Source of the DNA: Pegea sp. RAD2-039
Lineage: Eukaryota > Chordata > Thaliacea > Salpida > Salpidae
Direction: 5' to 3'
DNA length: 64,000 bases
Assembly (NCBI GenBank): GCA_034620365.1
Contig: JAQGEQ010000339.1
Location: 186,001 to 250,000 of the forward strand
Shown here piece after piece: positions 1-11,500 of the stretch. The position numbers and the translations under genes were made by a program. Numbering within the stretch: position 1 is the stretch's first letter; the number at the start of each line of letters is the position of its first letter. The notes beneath the pieces were generated by a model. The model was given only the letters and a program-made list of their open reading frames with translations, made no database searches and was not told where the DNA came from.

Positions 1-3000
1 TACGAATACCTTCAAGCACACCGTTACACCGAAGTTGAGCAATAACTAATTCTGTAAATGATAAACAAAGAATATTATGAATGAATAAATTTAAAACCTG
101 TTTTCTAAAACAGTCTTTAGGTTGTGAAATATTTAGAATTCAACAAACCAGCATCCATCAATCCAGACTTCTTCATTTCATTTGGAATGATACAACGGAC
201 GAAATGAGGCTTGGTGTTTCTCAAGTTAGTCATCAGTTTGTTTAGTTGTTCCTGAATAAATAATTTTATAAAAGTAATTGTAGTTTGATTTTTTGAGTTA
301 ATTTACCCGGTAAAGAGCAGATACAGTCTGAAAACCACCTCCTTTATTTTTTGATTTCTTTCCCCCTAAAGATAGAGAGTACGTTAGAAAAAAAACATAA
401 ATGGTGTTGCTTTAAGTAACAACTTAGCTTATATAATATCTACAGTAATAATTTTTCTTACAGATGACTTACTTTCTTCCTTTACTTCAGGAAACAGTTG
501 TGTCATTAATCTGTTGGAAGATTTTCTGAACAATTGCAAGACTGATTCATTCAAAGGATCCTTGTTCTTGAACAACCAACCGTCAACATTATAGCCGACC
601 TAAAATTAGAAAAAAATAAAAAGATGTCAACTTCTATTTGTTCTCTAACCTGTCCAGCGTAGTGAAGCACAATGAAGTCAGCACCTCCTTTCTTAACAAT
701 CTTTGGACGTACAAAAGCTGGTGATTTCTTTTCGTGAGTACCATAAAGCTTAGCTCGGAAAGTGTCATCAGTTGCCTTGGGTACAATGGACTCTTCTTCA
801 AGAATTGAGAAAACTCCCATTGGCTAAAAATACGTTTATATTGGTAATATTTTTACAGATTTTAAAATGCTTTTCATACCTTTTCAAGAAGCTCAATGCA
901 GTCAGCAAGATCCATACCGAAATCAATAAATGTCCATTCAATACCTTCACGTTTGTATTCTTCTTGTTCAAGTACAAACATGTGGTGATTGAAAAATTGT
1001 TGAAGTTTCTCATTAGTAAAGTTGATACAAAGTTGCTCAAAAGTGTTAAACTGTAAAAAGATAAAATAGTTTGTTTATAGAAATACTTTTTTAAAAGCAA
1101 TTACCTCAAAGATTTCAAAACCAGCAATGTCAAGAACACCAACAAAATAGTTTCTGGGTAAATTTGTTTCCAAAGTGACATTTAATCTGAGTACAATCCA
1201 GTTGAACAAATTCTTGTAAGTTGCTTTAGCCAACGCACCAGTAGAGTTTTGACACTAAAGTTTAATGTCAAAATTTTAAGCTTATTTTGAAAAAAATAAT
1301 AATTAACTAAATTCTTATTCTTAAATATTTATTGATTATATTTTTCCCTATATAATTTCATCAAAATTAATATTGGTGTTGCCAACAGACTAAACAACAG
1401 TTTTTACACTTTTTAAATTTACTGCTAATTGACTAAACTTATATTTAAGCCAACTAACCAATTAAATCAATACAAAACCGCTAGTATTAGTATAAATTGA
1501 ACATACTTGATCTACATTTTGGCCCTTATTTACATATTCATTTCCAACTTTGACACGTGGTCTAGTGATGGCTTTACAAAACTCTGGTGAACTTACTCCA
1601 AACAAGTAAGATACCTTATCGGCAACTGTTCAATTTAAAATCATATTAACTCAAAATAAACTTTCTTACCAAAAATCTATAAATAAATGAAAAAGATTTA
1701 TAATATGAAAACATAAACTAACCGAAATACTTACTATAAATGCTCTGAATTAGTAAATAAAGGTTTTATTCTTTTACTAGAACTTTAAGATTAAATATTA
1801 TTTTATGAAGCTTGTGAAATTGTAAAAAAAACTCTTTATTGGATATGCAAGACCTCTGCCAAAGCTCATTATTTATAAAAATATAAAATCGATGTATATA
1901 TTAGTATATTACTAAGATAAACTCTAACAACTTACCATCAATACTATCTACATCAGCTTGCTCATCACGTGGTTTTTGTTTGTACTTCATACTACCAAAG
2001 TTACAAACACCAGCAGTAATACGGAAAGCTCCCATCTGATCTTCTGGATCAAATCCAAGAATATGAAAAGCTTCCTGTACAAAAGATTTTTTTATGTAGA
2101 TTGAAAAACTTCAATCTCTTTTAAAACTAAAAGCTGATAATTGTAATACATACATCAGTAAGATCAAATTCTTCTTTGTCATCCATACCATCAACCTTAA
2201 CAACACCTTGGCTGACCCAAAAGAAGTCTCTTGGATTAGTAGTAAGTTGAAGGTTTTCAATCATGTCTGCGCGTTCACTGCACATAAGCTACATCAAAAA
2301 AATAAATTGTTAATAATAATAATATTATAATAACATTATCTTTTTAATAATAATTAACAATAGAATGGTTAACAGATTGTTGATTTGTAAAGCAAATGCA
2401 TTTTTTCTGTAGTGAATAATTTTGTTACTTAACCTGGTAGAAAATGTGGTAATTTCTTTCAGCTTTTAGTTGGTAAACAACACGAGATTTTTCCAACAAG
2501 TATACTTCAATGTCACCTCCGGAAAGCTTTCCGTTTGTTCCAAAATGAATACGAATAAATTTACCCTGTTATGATTTAAAAATTTAGATTTTGTTTGTTA
2601 GGAAACTGAGTTTGAATGGACTCACGAAACGAGATGAGTTGTTATTACGGATGGTTTTGGCATTTCCCCAAGCTTCTAATACAGGGTTAGTTTGGACAAT
2701 TTGATCTTCCAAGTTTCCTTTTTTTGGGTCTCTAATCATACTGGTATTAGCAGCAACATTTGCAAAGTATTGAATGACCTTTTTGGTGTTTTCAGTCTTT
2801 CCAGCACCAGATTCACCACTAAAAGTGTTTATTAAAATTATAAAAATATTTATATTTATAAAATGGTTTCTTTAAACTAACGTAATCAAAATAGATTGAT
2901 TTTCACGATCAGTCAACATATCATGGTAAGCATTATCAGCAATTGAGAAGAGATGAGGAGGCATTTCAGATCGCTTCTTGCCTCTGTACATATCAACCAC

Positions 3001-3740
3001 TAAAGAACCATAAACAGGCAACCATTTGTAAGGGTTGACACAGATACAGAAAAGACCAGAGTATGTCTGTAACAAATATCAGCTCATTATTTGCCACGAA
3101 ACTGTTATTGAACACTTTTGTTTATATTATTCTTGACGCTAGATTTGATTTACTAGAAATATTGTACTTACATAAATACGCATCGATGAGTAACGAGTTC
3201 TTAAGTTGTTCAAAACGCTAGCTTCATTAAGAAAGGTCATGTTAGCCATATCAGCTACTTGTTCAAACTTAGGTGGATTCATTTGTTGGATCAAATCTTT
3301 CTTCACTTTTAAAGTCTACCAAAAGGTCAATTATTCATTAATTATACTTTTATTTTCTGTTTACATTGATTGAATTGAAATAATATAGTGTTTTAGTTAG
3401 AGATAGTTTTTAATCAAACTTTTAAAAATTGGGTAATGTTTTTTCAATGTTCACCATAGATAATCACATACCAAGAGTTTAATAAAACACTAAAATTTAA
3501 CTGTACCTCTCCCTTGTCACTTGTACAAACAATCTTTTCGCCATCTGGTTCAGTAATAGTTGCACGAACAAAACCTTCTTTCTTGTGAGGGCACCAACAA
3601 CTTTTCTTACTGTCGTATGGTATACTGGCAAAATCAAGTTTCTCTTGGTCTGTTGGTTGAAGGTACAACAAAGGGTCATCTCCCGGTTTGCACTCTCCTT
3701 TGGAGCTTCCCTTTCCTATTGGACGTGGACGTGGAGCCAT
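1..3740 (-). CDS. Muscle myosin heavy chain, gene A (5' part; motor domain, cut by window edge)
   Basis: This is the ATP-driven actin motor of thick filaments; the N-terminal 705 codons are visible. Exons, 5' to 3': 3740-3507, 3315-3172, 3066-2882, 2818-2626, 2565-2434, 2288-2154, 2074-1936, 1625-1507, 1254-1105, 1050-880, 823-650, 599-473, 365-307, 251-149, and 51-1 (partial). All introns are GT-AG. Motifs seen are PYDSKKSCW in the SH3-like segment, the P-loop GESGAGKT split across the third and fourth exons, switch I NNNSSRF, switch II DIAGFE, and the start of the [10 protein letters not shown]2 region at the edge. The first exon is 234 bp and fuses what are two exons (37 and 191 bp) in B, C and D, so the first coding intron is absent. 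The N-terminus has two extra residues ([11 protein letters not shown]). Loop 2 is basic and glycine-rich ([11 protein letters not shown]). The start is the first ATG after a good 3' splice site. The converter, neck and rod lie beyond the window. Confidence 0.95.
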
Positions 3741-3775
3741 ATTTTTACTTCTTAATCAGAGGTGAATTCGAAAGA
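3741..3775 (-). other. 5' UTR part of the gene A start exon
   Basis: A T-rich run ending in TTTTTTAG (3' splice site at 3776-3777) is followed by 35 bp without an ATG, then the MAPRPRP start codon. This is the acceptor for the leader exon near 5112. It is inferred from the splice signal only. Confidence 0.6.
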
Positions 3776-5111
3776 CTAAAAAATTTTTACTAATTCATTA
3801 CCAAATCAAATACGTTTTTAAACAAATAACTACTTTGATTGATTAATCATACAGTTTATTACAAGAATTAACCTCTAAATATTTTATAAATAACGAATTA
3901 AAAGAATAAGTGTTTATGTCACTTTCTTGAATAAAATTTACTATAATTCTTAATGAATTTTTTGTTTTTACTAAAATTTTAGAAATTTAAAATATTTTAT
4001 AATAAATTCAATTTACAAATTAGGTTTACATTTCAATCTAAAAACAAAACAATTGACTAAAATACAAGATCAAGTATTTTCATATCTTTGAATATTAAAT
4101 AGATAAAATATTTCAGAAATATTATTAAAAATGTTTGACTTTACAAGGTAACATATTTTTTAACCATTTATAAGCTATTTTGTGGAAGACTTTGTAAACA
4201 AATAAAATTAGACAAAAAATTATTTTTCATTTTCGATCATAAAGTTTAATTCTTATTTTGGTTGATTAATAAATTTTTAAGCATATTCATGGATTTTATT
4301 TATTACTTACATCAAGTTAGTTAGATTGAAAAGCTGAAATAAAATAATTAAATTCATACTTTGAACTTTTTTAACATTTTATTTTTTATAAACTCTTCTA
4401 AATATATCAAAAGTATTTTTTAAATCTGTTCGATTATAAGCTCCTCTAACTTCTATAGATAATGTTTAAGTTGTATTATATAACATAACCAAATAAAATA
4501 TTGATATTATTATTAGTAAATGAAATTTATTCAGCATTTAACGATATCATTTAAAGACTTTTTTTAAATCAACATAATTACGAGAAGTAACTGATAAAAT
4601 AAAACCTGAGAACTTATACTGAAATGTTTGATCTTAAGAATATTTTACTTGAAAAGCGATTAAACCAAGAGAATCTTACACATTAATAACTTCTGTAAGA
4701 CTCGTTTATTAAAACTGACTAATTTTTTTTAAAGGCTATCGGTTAAATAAAACGATTTTTAGTTTTAACTCTGCAAACTTAAAGTTCAGTTACTTGAATC
4801 TAATGAAGCATAGTTTAGCTGGAATAACAGAAATATTAGTAAAAATATTCCGTATTATACAAAAACTTTTCTTTGTGGTTTGAAATTTTTACAAAGTTCA
4901 TAAAAAGTTTTTTAATTCTTATAAAATAAAGTCGGTAAATAAAAAAAGCTACAAAGTTAATTATATAATTTGAAAATGATAAAATTTAATTTCATATTTC
5001 ATTAATAGTCTATTAAAAAAATATATGAAAAAATATTTGTTAAAAAAAACTTTGCAAAAAAACCTAGTGTGAATAATAACAGAATAAAAAATTAGATTCT
5101 TATTAACTTAC
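3776..5111 (-). other. Leader intron of gene A
   Basis: About 1.3 kb of very AT-rich sequence between the proposed non-coding leader exon and the ATG exon. It has a GTAAGT donor at its upstream end. I see no coding exon, repeat or RNA in it. Confidence 0.5.
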
Positions 5112-5190
5112 CAATTATTTGACTACCGCTGTGTAATCTTGTCAGGCCGAATGTCAGAAAACTGCCGGCCAAACACTTTTATACTAGTTG
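5112..5190 (-). promoter_or_regulatory. Gene A promoter (TATA box) and non-coding leader exon
   Basis: On the minus strand a TATAAAAG box lies at 5183-5176. About 30 bp downstream (near 5153) is a plausible start, followed by a GC-richer stretch that ends at CAAATAATTG with a GTAAGT donor beginning at 5111. This gives a leader exon of about 40 nt that would splice to 3775. The spacing from TATA box to donor suits a short 5' non-coding exon, a common arrangement in muscle genes. Seen: box, donor, local GC rise. Inferred: that this is the true start site. Confidence 0.55.
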
Positions 5191-7992
5191 AAAGTCATTA
5201 CTAATTACCAAAAACTGACAAAACAAATTGAAGCATAAGCATGTGTTGGATTTGCAATCTCTTTGCAATACTTGTCCAGTCATTAGGGAATACTCCAAAT
5301 AGTAACTTTACCAACTGCTAGAGATGCAACTAACGACCTCTGTACGTATTACGTTATACTTTGTACTTGAAGGGTTACTGCAGTTGCTTATATGTAATGT
5401 AAATGTTGTTATTTGAAGCACAAGTTAATATATTAGAAGATGGACAATTTAAAAACTAAAAAACATTTTAAATGTAGAATTTATTTCTATGTGTTTCTTA
5501 AGACATCTTAAACATTTTACTATTTCATTTAGGCTAATTAATGAACAAAGAAGTTGTATAAGAAAAGGAAGAACAAAGTAATGATTTAGTTCAAAGCTCT
5601 TTGAATTTTATACAAAAGAGTCTGTGGTTTTGTTACCAGCATGAATAAAAATTTAAGTTTAAAACAAATAAAATTATTTTATGAAATGATTTATTTGGTT
5701 TTTGCTACTTGTAAAATACAACCTTGCTATTATTTAAAGGTTTTATCATAATAACTCTTAATTACAGAACTAACTCCTAATTTTATTCTTTTAAACAAAT
5801 TAAGAAAACTTTTGTTGATATCATGTTGATAAAAGCTATTGAAACTTTCTAACTAAATTTGTTTTCAATTTATTGTGCATGTTTTGAAAGTTTTATTGAT
5901 ATTTTGGTAGTAACAATCATGTATAACTAAAATTATATACAATATTAAAATATACACAGATTTATTGCGAAATCTTCGTTTAAACATTATTAAAATTAAA
6001 TTTAATCACAAAAGATAGTTGTATTTTAAACCAAAATAGTAAAATTAAGTTACGTTCAAGTTTTAAACACCATAAAAGGACATTTATTATACTTTAATAA
6101 AATCATTTGACGCATCAATTAATAGTTCATATAAAGAATGACTCACTGAAATTCCTTTATTGATCATATAAATAAAAGTGAGTGTGCTTAAAGTAGTCCC
6201 TAAAGAGATCTATTGGATAGTGGCTAACTAACTTTTTGATTACATCATTGTGTTCATTTATGGTATAGATATGTATATACGGAGTAATAAAAAACTAGTA
6301 GTATATAAGTTGTTACTTTTCTGACCCAGTCTTTCAAATGATAAATGTTTAGTTTCAGCAAAGACAAAATGTTAGAATAGCTAATATCAGAGATATAGAT
6401 GTAAAGAATAAAGTTGGTAGTTAATATTAAGTAATTTTATATTGATAAAGTTTATACTCATATGAAATAAGAGATTTTTTTAAACAATGACGATCATAAG
6501 TTTCTTTTTAAGTTTTGATAACTTTAATATCAAAACTGAAAATTGTAAAATAGATTGAAAAAATCAAAACAAATAATTTACTTCAGAAGAACATGATAAT
6601 ATGAAACTAATAAAAAAATAAAGTGAATCAGTTGCTTGTGTTTCGATATTTGGTTTACAATGCTTGAAATAAAAAAAGATTTTTTATTGTTTATTGCTGT
6701 TATTCAAGTGTTTAAAGTGTTTATAAAGATTAAGCATAAAAATAGACATTTAAAATGTGATAATGTTTACAATCCACAACAAAATAAAACTGTTGGTACA
6801 TAAAACGTTTTTTGGATCAAAATAAATATCAAAATATTTTTATGGTAAAAAGAACAACCAATAAAGCGATCTGATGTTAAACGATTTAACTGAACGTATA
6901 AAATGAAATAAGTTAAAGGTTAATTATCTAAAAGGATACAGCAACAATGACGAAAAATATAAATTAAGCAACATTCTAAACTATCATTGGTTTTTTGACC
7001 ATCAAGACAATATAAGCTTATTAAACATTAAACATACGAAGATTACTTTTTTAAAAATCATTATTGCTTCTATAAACAAATCTAAAATTAAATCTTAAAT
7101 AAAAAAGGATAAATAACAAGCATCAATAATATAGTAAGTAATCTATAAGTTGAGTTTTAAATCAACTTTTTGTGTTATTTGTAGAAGTAAAAACATATAC
7201 TTCTTATAAAACCTAAAAATTCAAATAAGATAAAGCCATTAAAATTACGCTTGTAGTTCACAACTAAAGCAAATATATATTTAGAATATAATTTAAACAA
7301 CATTTTCAAAAAAATAAAAAGATTAAAGTTATGATTTGTTTTAAACTGAAAGCAGTTTTCTATTTTTTCCATAAAAATTTTTTCCAAAAGAAAAAACCAG
7401 GTTTGGAAGATTACAAGAAGTATAAAAATCATAGAAAAAAACTTTTCAGGAGTCATTTAGGATTGAGTCATTACCAAATAATAAACCAATAAAAGTAAAT
7501 TAAGTTTTTGCACAACAATTAATAACCATCGTTCAAATAAACAAAACATGAGCGTTATTAAATCAGAAAAATATCTAAAAGAAACTTCTGAAAAACAGAA
7601 AGTAAAACAACAAGTACAAAAATTGCTTTTTCTTTAAAATGAAGTAATTTTTTTGTACTTGGTAATCAATATAACCAGCTTAATATCTTTTCATGAAATC
7701 AATTCAGTCTGTTAACAGCTTTTCTGGTCTGAAAATTTTCTCTTGACTCTTACAAAAGATCTAAGCTGATGTTATCTATAAGCAAACAAAACTATCATCC
7801 TTACTAAATCCATATTAAAAATTTCAGCTGAAAAACTACCTGTTAACTTTTCAGCTTAAACAAAATTCTGAATATCTATTATTTGTATGAGCTCAGCTAT
7901 TTTTTGCTCTCACAAAACGCTTTGTAAACAAAGAATTACGATCGTGAAGATGCAGTCTTTAAAAAAGATGAAAAACTGTTTTTGAATGCAAG
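5191..7992. other. Upstream region of gene A and A-B spacer
   Basis: No gene seen. The part next to the promoter (about 5191-5360) is GC-richer than the rest and could hold control elements. The remainder is AT-rich, with only short open frames of no recognisable product (for example 7175-7456 on the minus strand, low complexity). Confidence 0.4.
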
Positions 7993-7998
7993 TTTATT
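7993..7998 (-). other. Possible poly(A) signal of gene B
   Basis: AATAAA on the minus strand, about 560 bp past the gene B stop codon. I found no AATAAA closer to the stop. The 3' UTR would be 0.55-0.6 kb. A GTAAGT just after the stop (near 8521) leaves open a spliced 3' UTR. Confidence 0.3.
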
Positions 7999-8430
7999 GT
8001 TGTACGAAATAAAGATAAAATCGAAATTACATTGATTATACTATACTATTTTCTCATCTACAAACTTATTCAAAAGAATTTTGATAAAGTTAGATAGATG
8101 AAAAATTAACTATCAGTAAAGTAAAGGTGAAACATAATGACGATGAACAAGTTATAGTTTCTTGAAGAAAATGTTTTAATGACAATTTCAACCTGACATC
8201 TTGGATAAAATCTTTCTATTATGTCAAACATAATTGAACAAAGTTGGGTTAACTGAAGTGTCAATGATGATAAAGCAATCTATTTTATACTAACACAATA
8301 ACCAATCCCATCACTTAAACGTAATAAATAGAGAACCAAGTTTAAAATTCATATTTAAAATTTTTCTTACAGCCTTACACAGAACCACCCAAAATAAAAT
8401 TACGAAACTCTACAGATGAAAACAAATGAA

Positions 8431-8447
8431 TGATGATGATGATGATA
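8431..8447. repeat. Short (TGA)n microsatellite
   Basis: Just over five uninterrupted TGA units, lying in the predicted 3' UTR of gene B. Too short to suggest a function. Confidence 0.8.
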
Positions 8448-8558
8448 TTAGAAGAAGATGGTATCTTAAAAGAAAATAGTAAAAATTAATAAATATAACA
8501 TTTCATATCAATGTTACTTACAATAAGTAGATGGAGTAGATTCTAAAACATGATGGAC

Positions 8559-11500
8559 TTATTTAGTGCTTGATGCACTAACAACTTTACGAGAAATCGA
8601 CATTGAAAACCCAGAAGCTTGGTTATCGCTGCTGCCTCCAGTAGACTAATTAGAAAAAGATATTAACATTTCTTAGACTAACTGTTTGCTGTCAAAAAAC
8701 TTACCATGAATCGAGATTTTGTTCGAACTTTATTAAGAGCAGATTCACTCATATCAGCTCTCTCTTCAGCCTCTTCAAGCTCAAGAGTTGCCTTCCTGAA
8801 TTTAGTCAAGTTTGCGTTCGCTTGCTCTTCCTGAAAAATAATTAAACATAAAATAGCAAAAAATAATCGCAACAAAATACTAACAGCTTCTTCAGCCATC
8901 TTCTTGTATTGTTTCAATTTAAGTTGTAACTTCTCAACAAGCTCTTGCATTCTCATTTGGTTCTTGTGATCCTCATCAGCCTGAAGTGATTTGATTTTCC
9001 AATTATTATTTTTTATTAATTGTTGATATTACATAGAGGTAGAACTTGTTAAATTATCTACCTGGAAAGTAAGCTCCTTAAGACGTCTGTCCATCTTACG
9101 ATAGTTCTTAAGTGTTTCAGCGTGTCGTCGTTGTTCACCATCAAGTTCACCTTCAAGATCCTTCATACGAGCTTGAAGAGCAGCAAGAGCCTTGCGACCA
9201 CCTTTCAGTGCGTAAGCCTCAGCTTCTTCAAGTTTGATCTAAGAAGTGAGAATCAAAGTAAAGTAAGAGTAAAAAGATGTTTAAGATTTGCTATGCTGAA
9301 GATATTTTCGGATAAAAATCCATAATGCTTACTGTAAGCTCGTGAATTTGAACTTCAAGTGTTTTTTTCACGCGTTCAACTGAAATAAGATGTTGTTGTT
9401 CTTGTCGTAGTTCTTCAGCCATACGTCCAGCCTGATTAAAAAAGCAAGCATAATTAAATAATGAAGTTTTAAGATGATATGCAGTGAAATGTAGTTACGA
9501 GTACTTACATCAGCCACTGCTTTCTTTGCACGCTCATCTGCAGCCTTAGACTCAGCGAGTGCTTCATCAAGTTCAGTTCTCATTTGTTCATTTTCAGTCT
9601 CAAGCTTTCTGCGTGCGCTTGAAAGAGCAGAGTTTTGAGCTGATAAGCTGTTGACACGGTCAGTGACTTCAAGGAGTTCAGCCTCAGCTTGTTTTCCTAA
9701 AACGCAATGGCTAATAATAACTAAGTGTATATATTTGTCTTAACAGCTCATTTTATGGTTTTTAGTAACTTAATTCAGCTTTAAGAAACTCAAAGACATC
9801 AAATAATTAAAGTAATATGCTCAACTGATTCATTATTTATACTGATAACTAGCAGAAATTGATTTACTTAAATAGATTATATTTGCATCTAAATATCAAT
9901 ACTAGTTTTGAATGGTTTCTGAAAGGCTTACTAGCACGTTCATTTGCTTCTAAGGAGTTCCTGGTTTCATCAAGTTCACTCATGACAATGGTCAGCTTTC
10001 TTTCTTGAATACTGAATTGTTCACGAAGTTCTTCATGATTTCTTTGATCTTCATCCATTTGATCTTGCATTTCCTGTTGTTTAAAAGTAAAGCTTTTTAT
10101 TCTTTTTTTTCTCTTTTTGATGAATTAAGAAATTATGTTAGAAAAAAATATTCTGCTTTTTTACAGGTAGATGAAAATGATATCATACTCTGATGGTGAT
10201 TTGGAGCCGTTTGACAAGCTTAGTCTGTTCAGCAAGATTTCGGTTAGCATGGTCAAGTTGTAACTCAGCATCATTGAGTTGAGTTTCGAACTTCTTCTTC
10301 AACCGAACAGCATCAGCACGAGCTTTGATCTCAACATCCAAACTGGCTTGCATTGACTCGATGGAACGAGCATAATTCTTTCTACACAGAAATCAACAAC
10401 AACAACTATAAAAAAATCATGTGACTATTAAATGATTGACATCAAACACTAAGAATGATATAATTTTTTTGCACAAAATTCTCAATTTTATATTAAAAAA
10501 TTTTGCTTTAAATAAAGATTAATTAGAAATAATAGAATGGTGCCTTAGAAGAACTTGTTTATCCTTTACTCTCGGTGTGAATTTGTAAAATAATATTTGA
10601 AATGCATAAAATACAAATTAATCATTTATTTTAATGCAGTTTATATTTTTCGATTTTTCCATTTTCAAATTTATAAAAAAATGAACAACATTCATTACCT
10701 GGTGCTTTCAAACTCTTCATCTTTCTCTTGTAGTTTTCTGTCAATATCAGCTTTCACTTGAGTTAATTCTAATTGAAGACGAAGAACTCGGCTCTACAAA
10801 AATAAAACATCACACAGTTCTGATAGCGATAAAATAAAATATTTGTTTGATGTACCTCTTCAAGTTCAAGAGCACCTTCTGCTTCTTCAAGAGCAGCTCT
10901 CAGCTCTTCACATTCAAGCTCAGCCTTCTTCTTCGCTTTGCTCAACTCATGAAGAGATTTACCTCCAGTAGTTAGTTGATCAGTAAGATCAGCAATCTCA
11001 TCTGAACAAAAAGTAGAAACAAAGTTGTTATTTCTTAAGTAATGCTTTTGTTGATCAACCTGTCAAGTTCTTGTTTTCACGTTTGACAATTTCAAGTTGC
11101 TCGATACTTTCTTCGTATGAGGTACGAATTTTGTAAACTTCAGTTTGGTAGTTTCGAGATTCACGCTGAGCAGCATCCAACTCAGACTGCAATTCTTCGA
11201 CGCGTTGTTTCCAGGTAGCAATTTCTTTGTCAAAGCTACGTTGCTTCTTATCAAGAGCATTGATAGTAGCATTGGCCTAAAGATATCAGACATTATTTAT
11301 CGAAATTACAAATAAAGCGTTTTACTGAAACATCAACTTACCCGTTCTAGGTCGATATTTACGTCTTCCAGTTCGTTAGTCAGACGAATCTTTGCTTTTT
11401 CAAGACTTGCACATTTTGCCAGAGCATTTTCAGTTTGTTCTTCAGCTTCTTGAAGACGCATGGCAAGTTTTTTCCTGTGAATTATGAGATCGATAAATAA

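Noticed and set aside
772..1056. Plus-strand frame of 94 codons, repeated at 32189-32473 and 50838-51122
   Set aside because: It is antisense to exons 11 and 12 and the intron between them, and is explained by the conserved myosin sequence on the minus strand.
8559..8705. Alternative ends of the last exons by read-through (for example exon 37 of gene C continuing to a stop near 24625)
   Set aside because: A GT donor directly after the conserved SRF(M/T) codons and an in-frame serine-rich final exon with a good acceptor exist in B, C and D, so splicing to the tailpiece is better supported.
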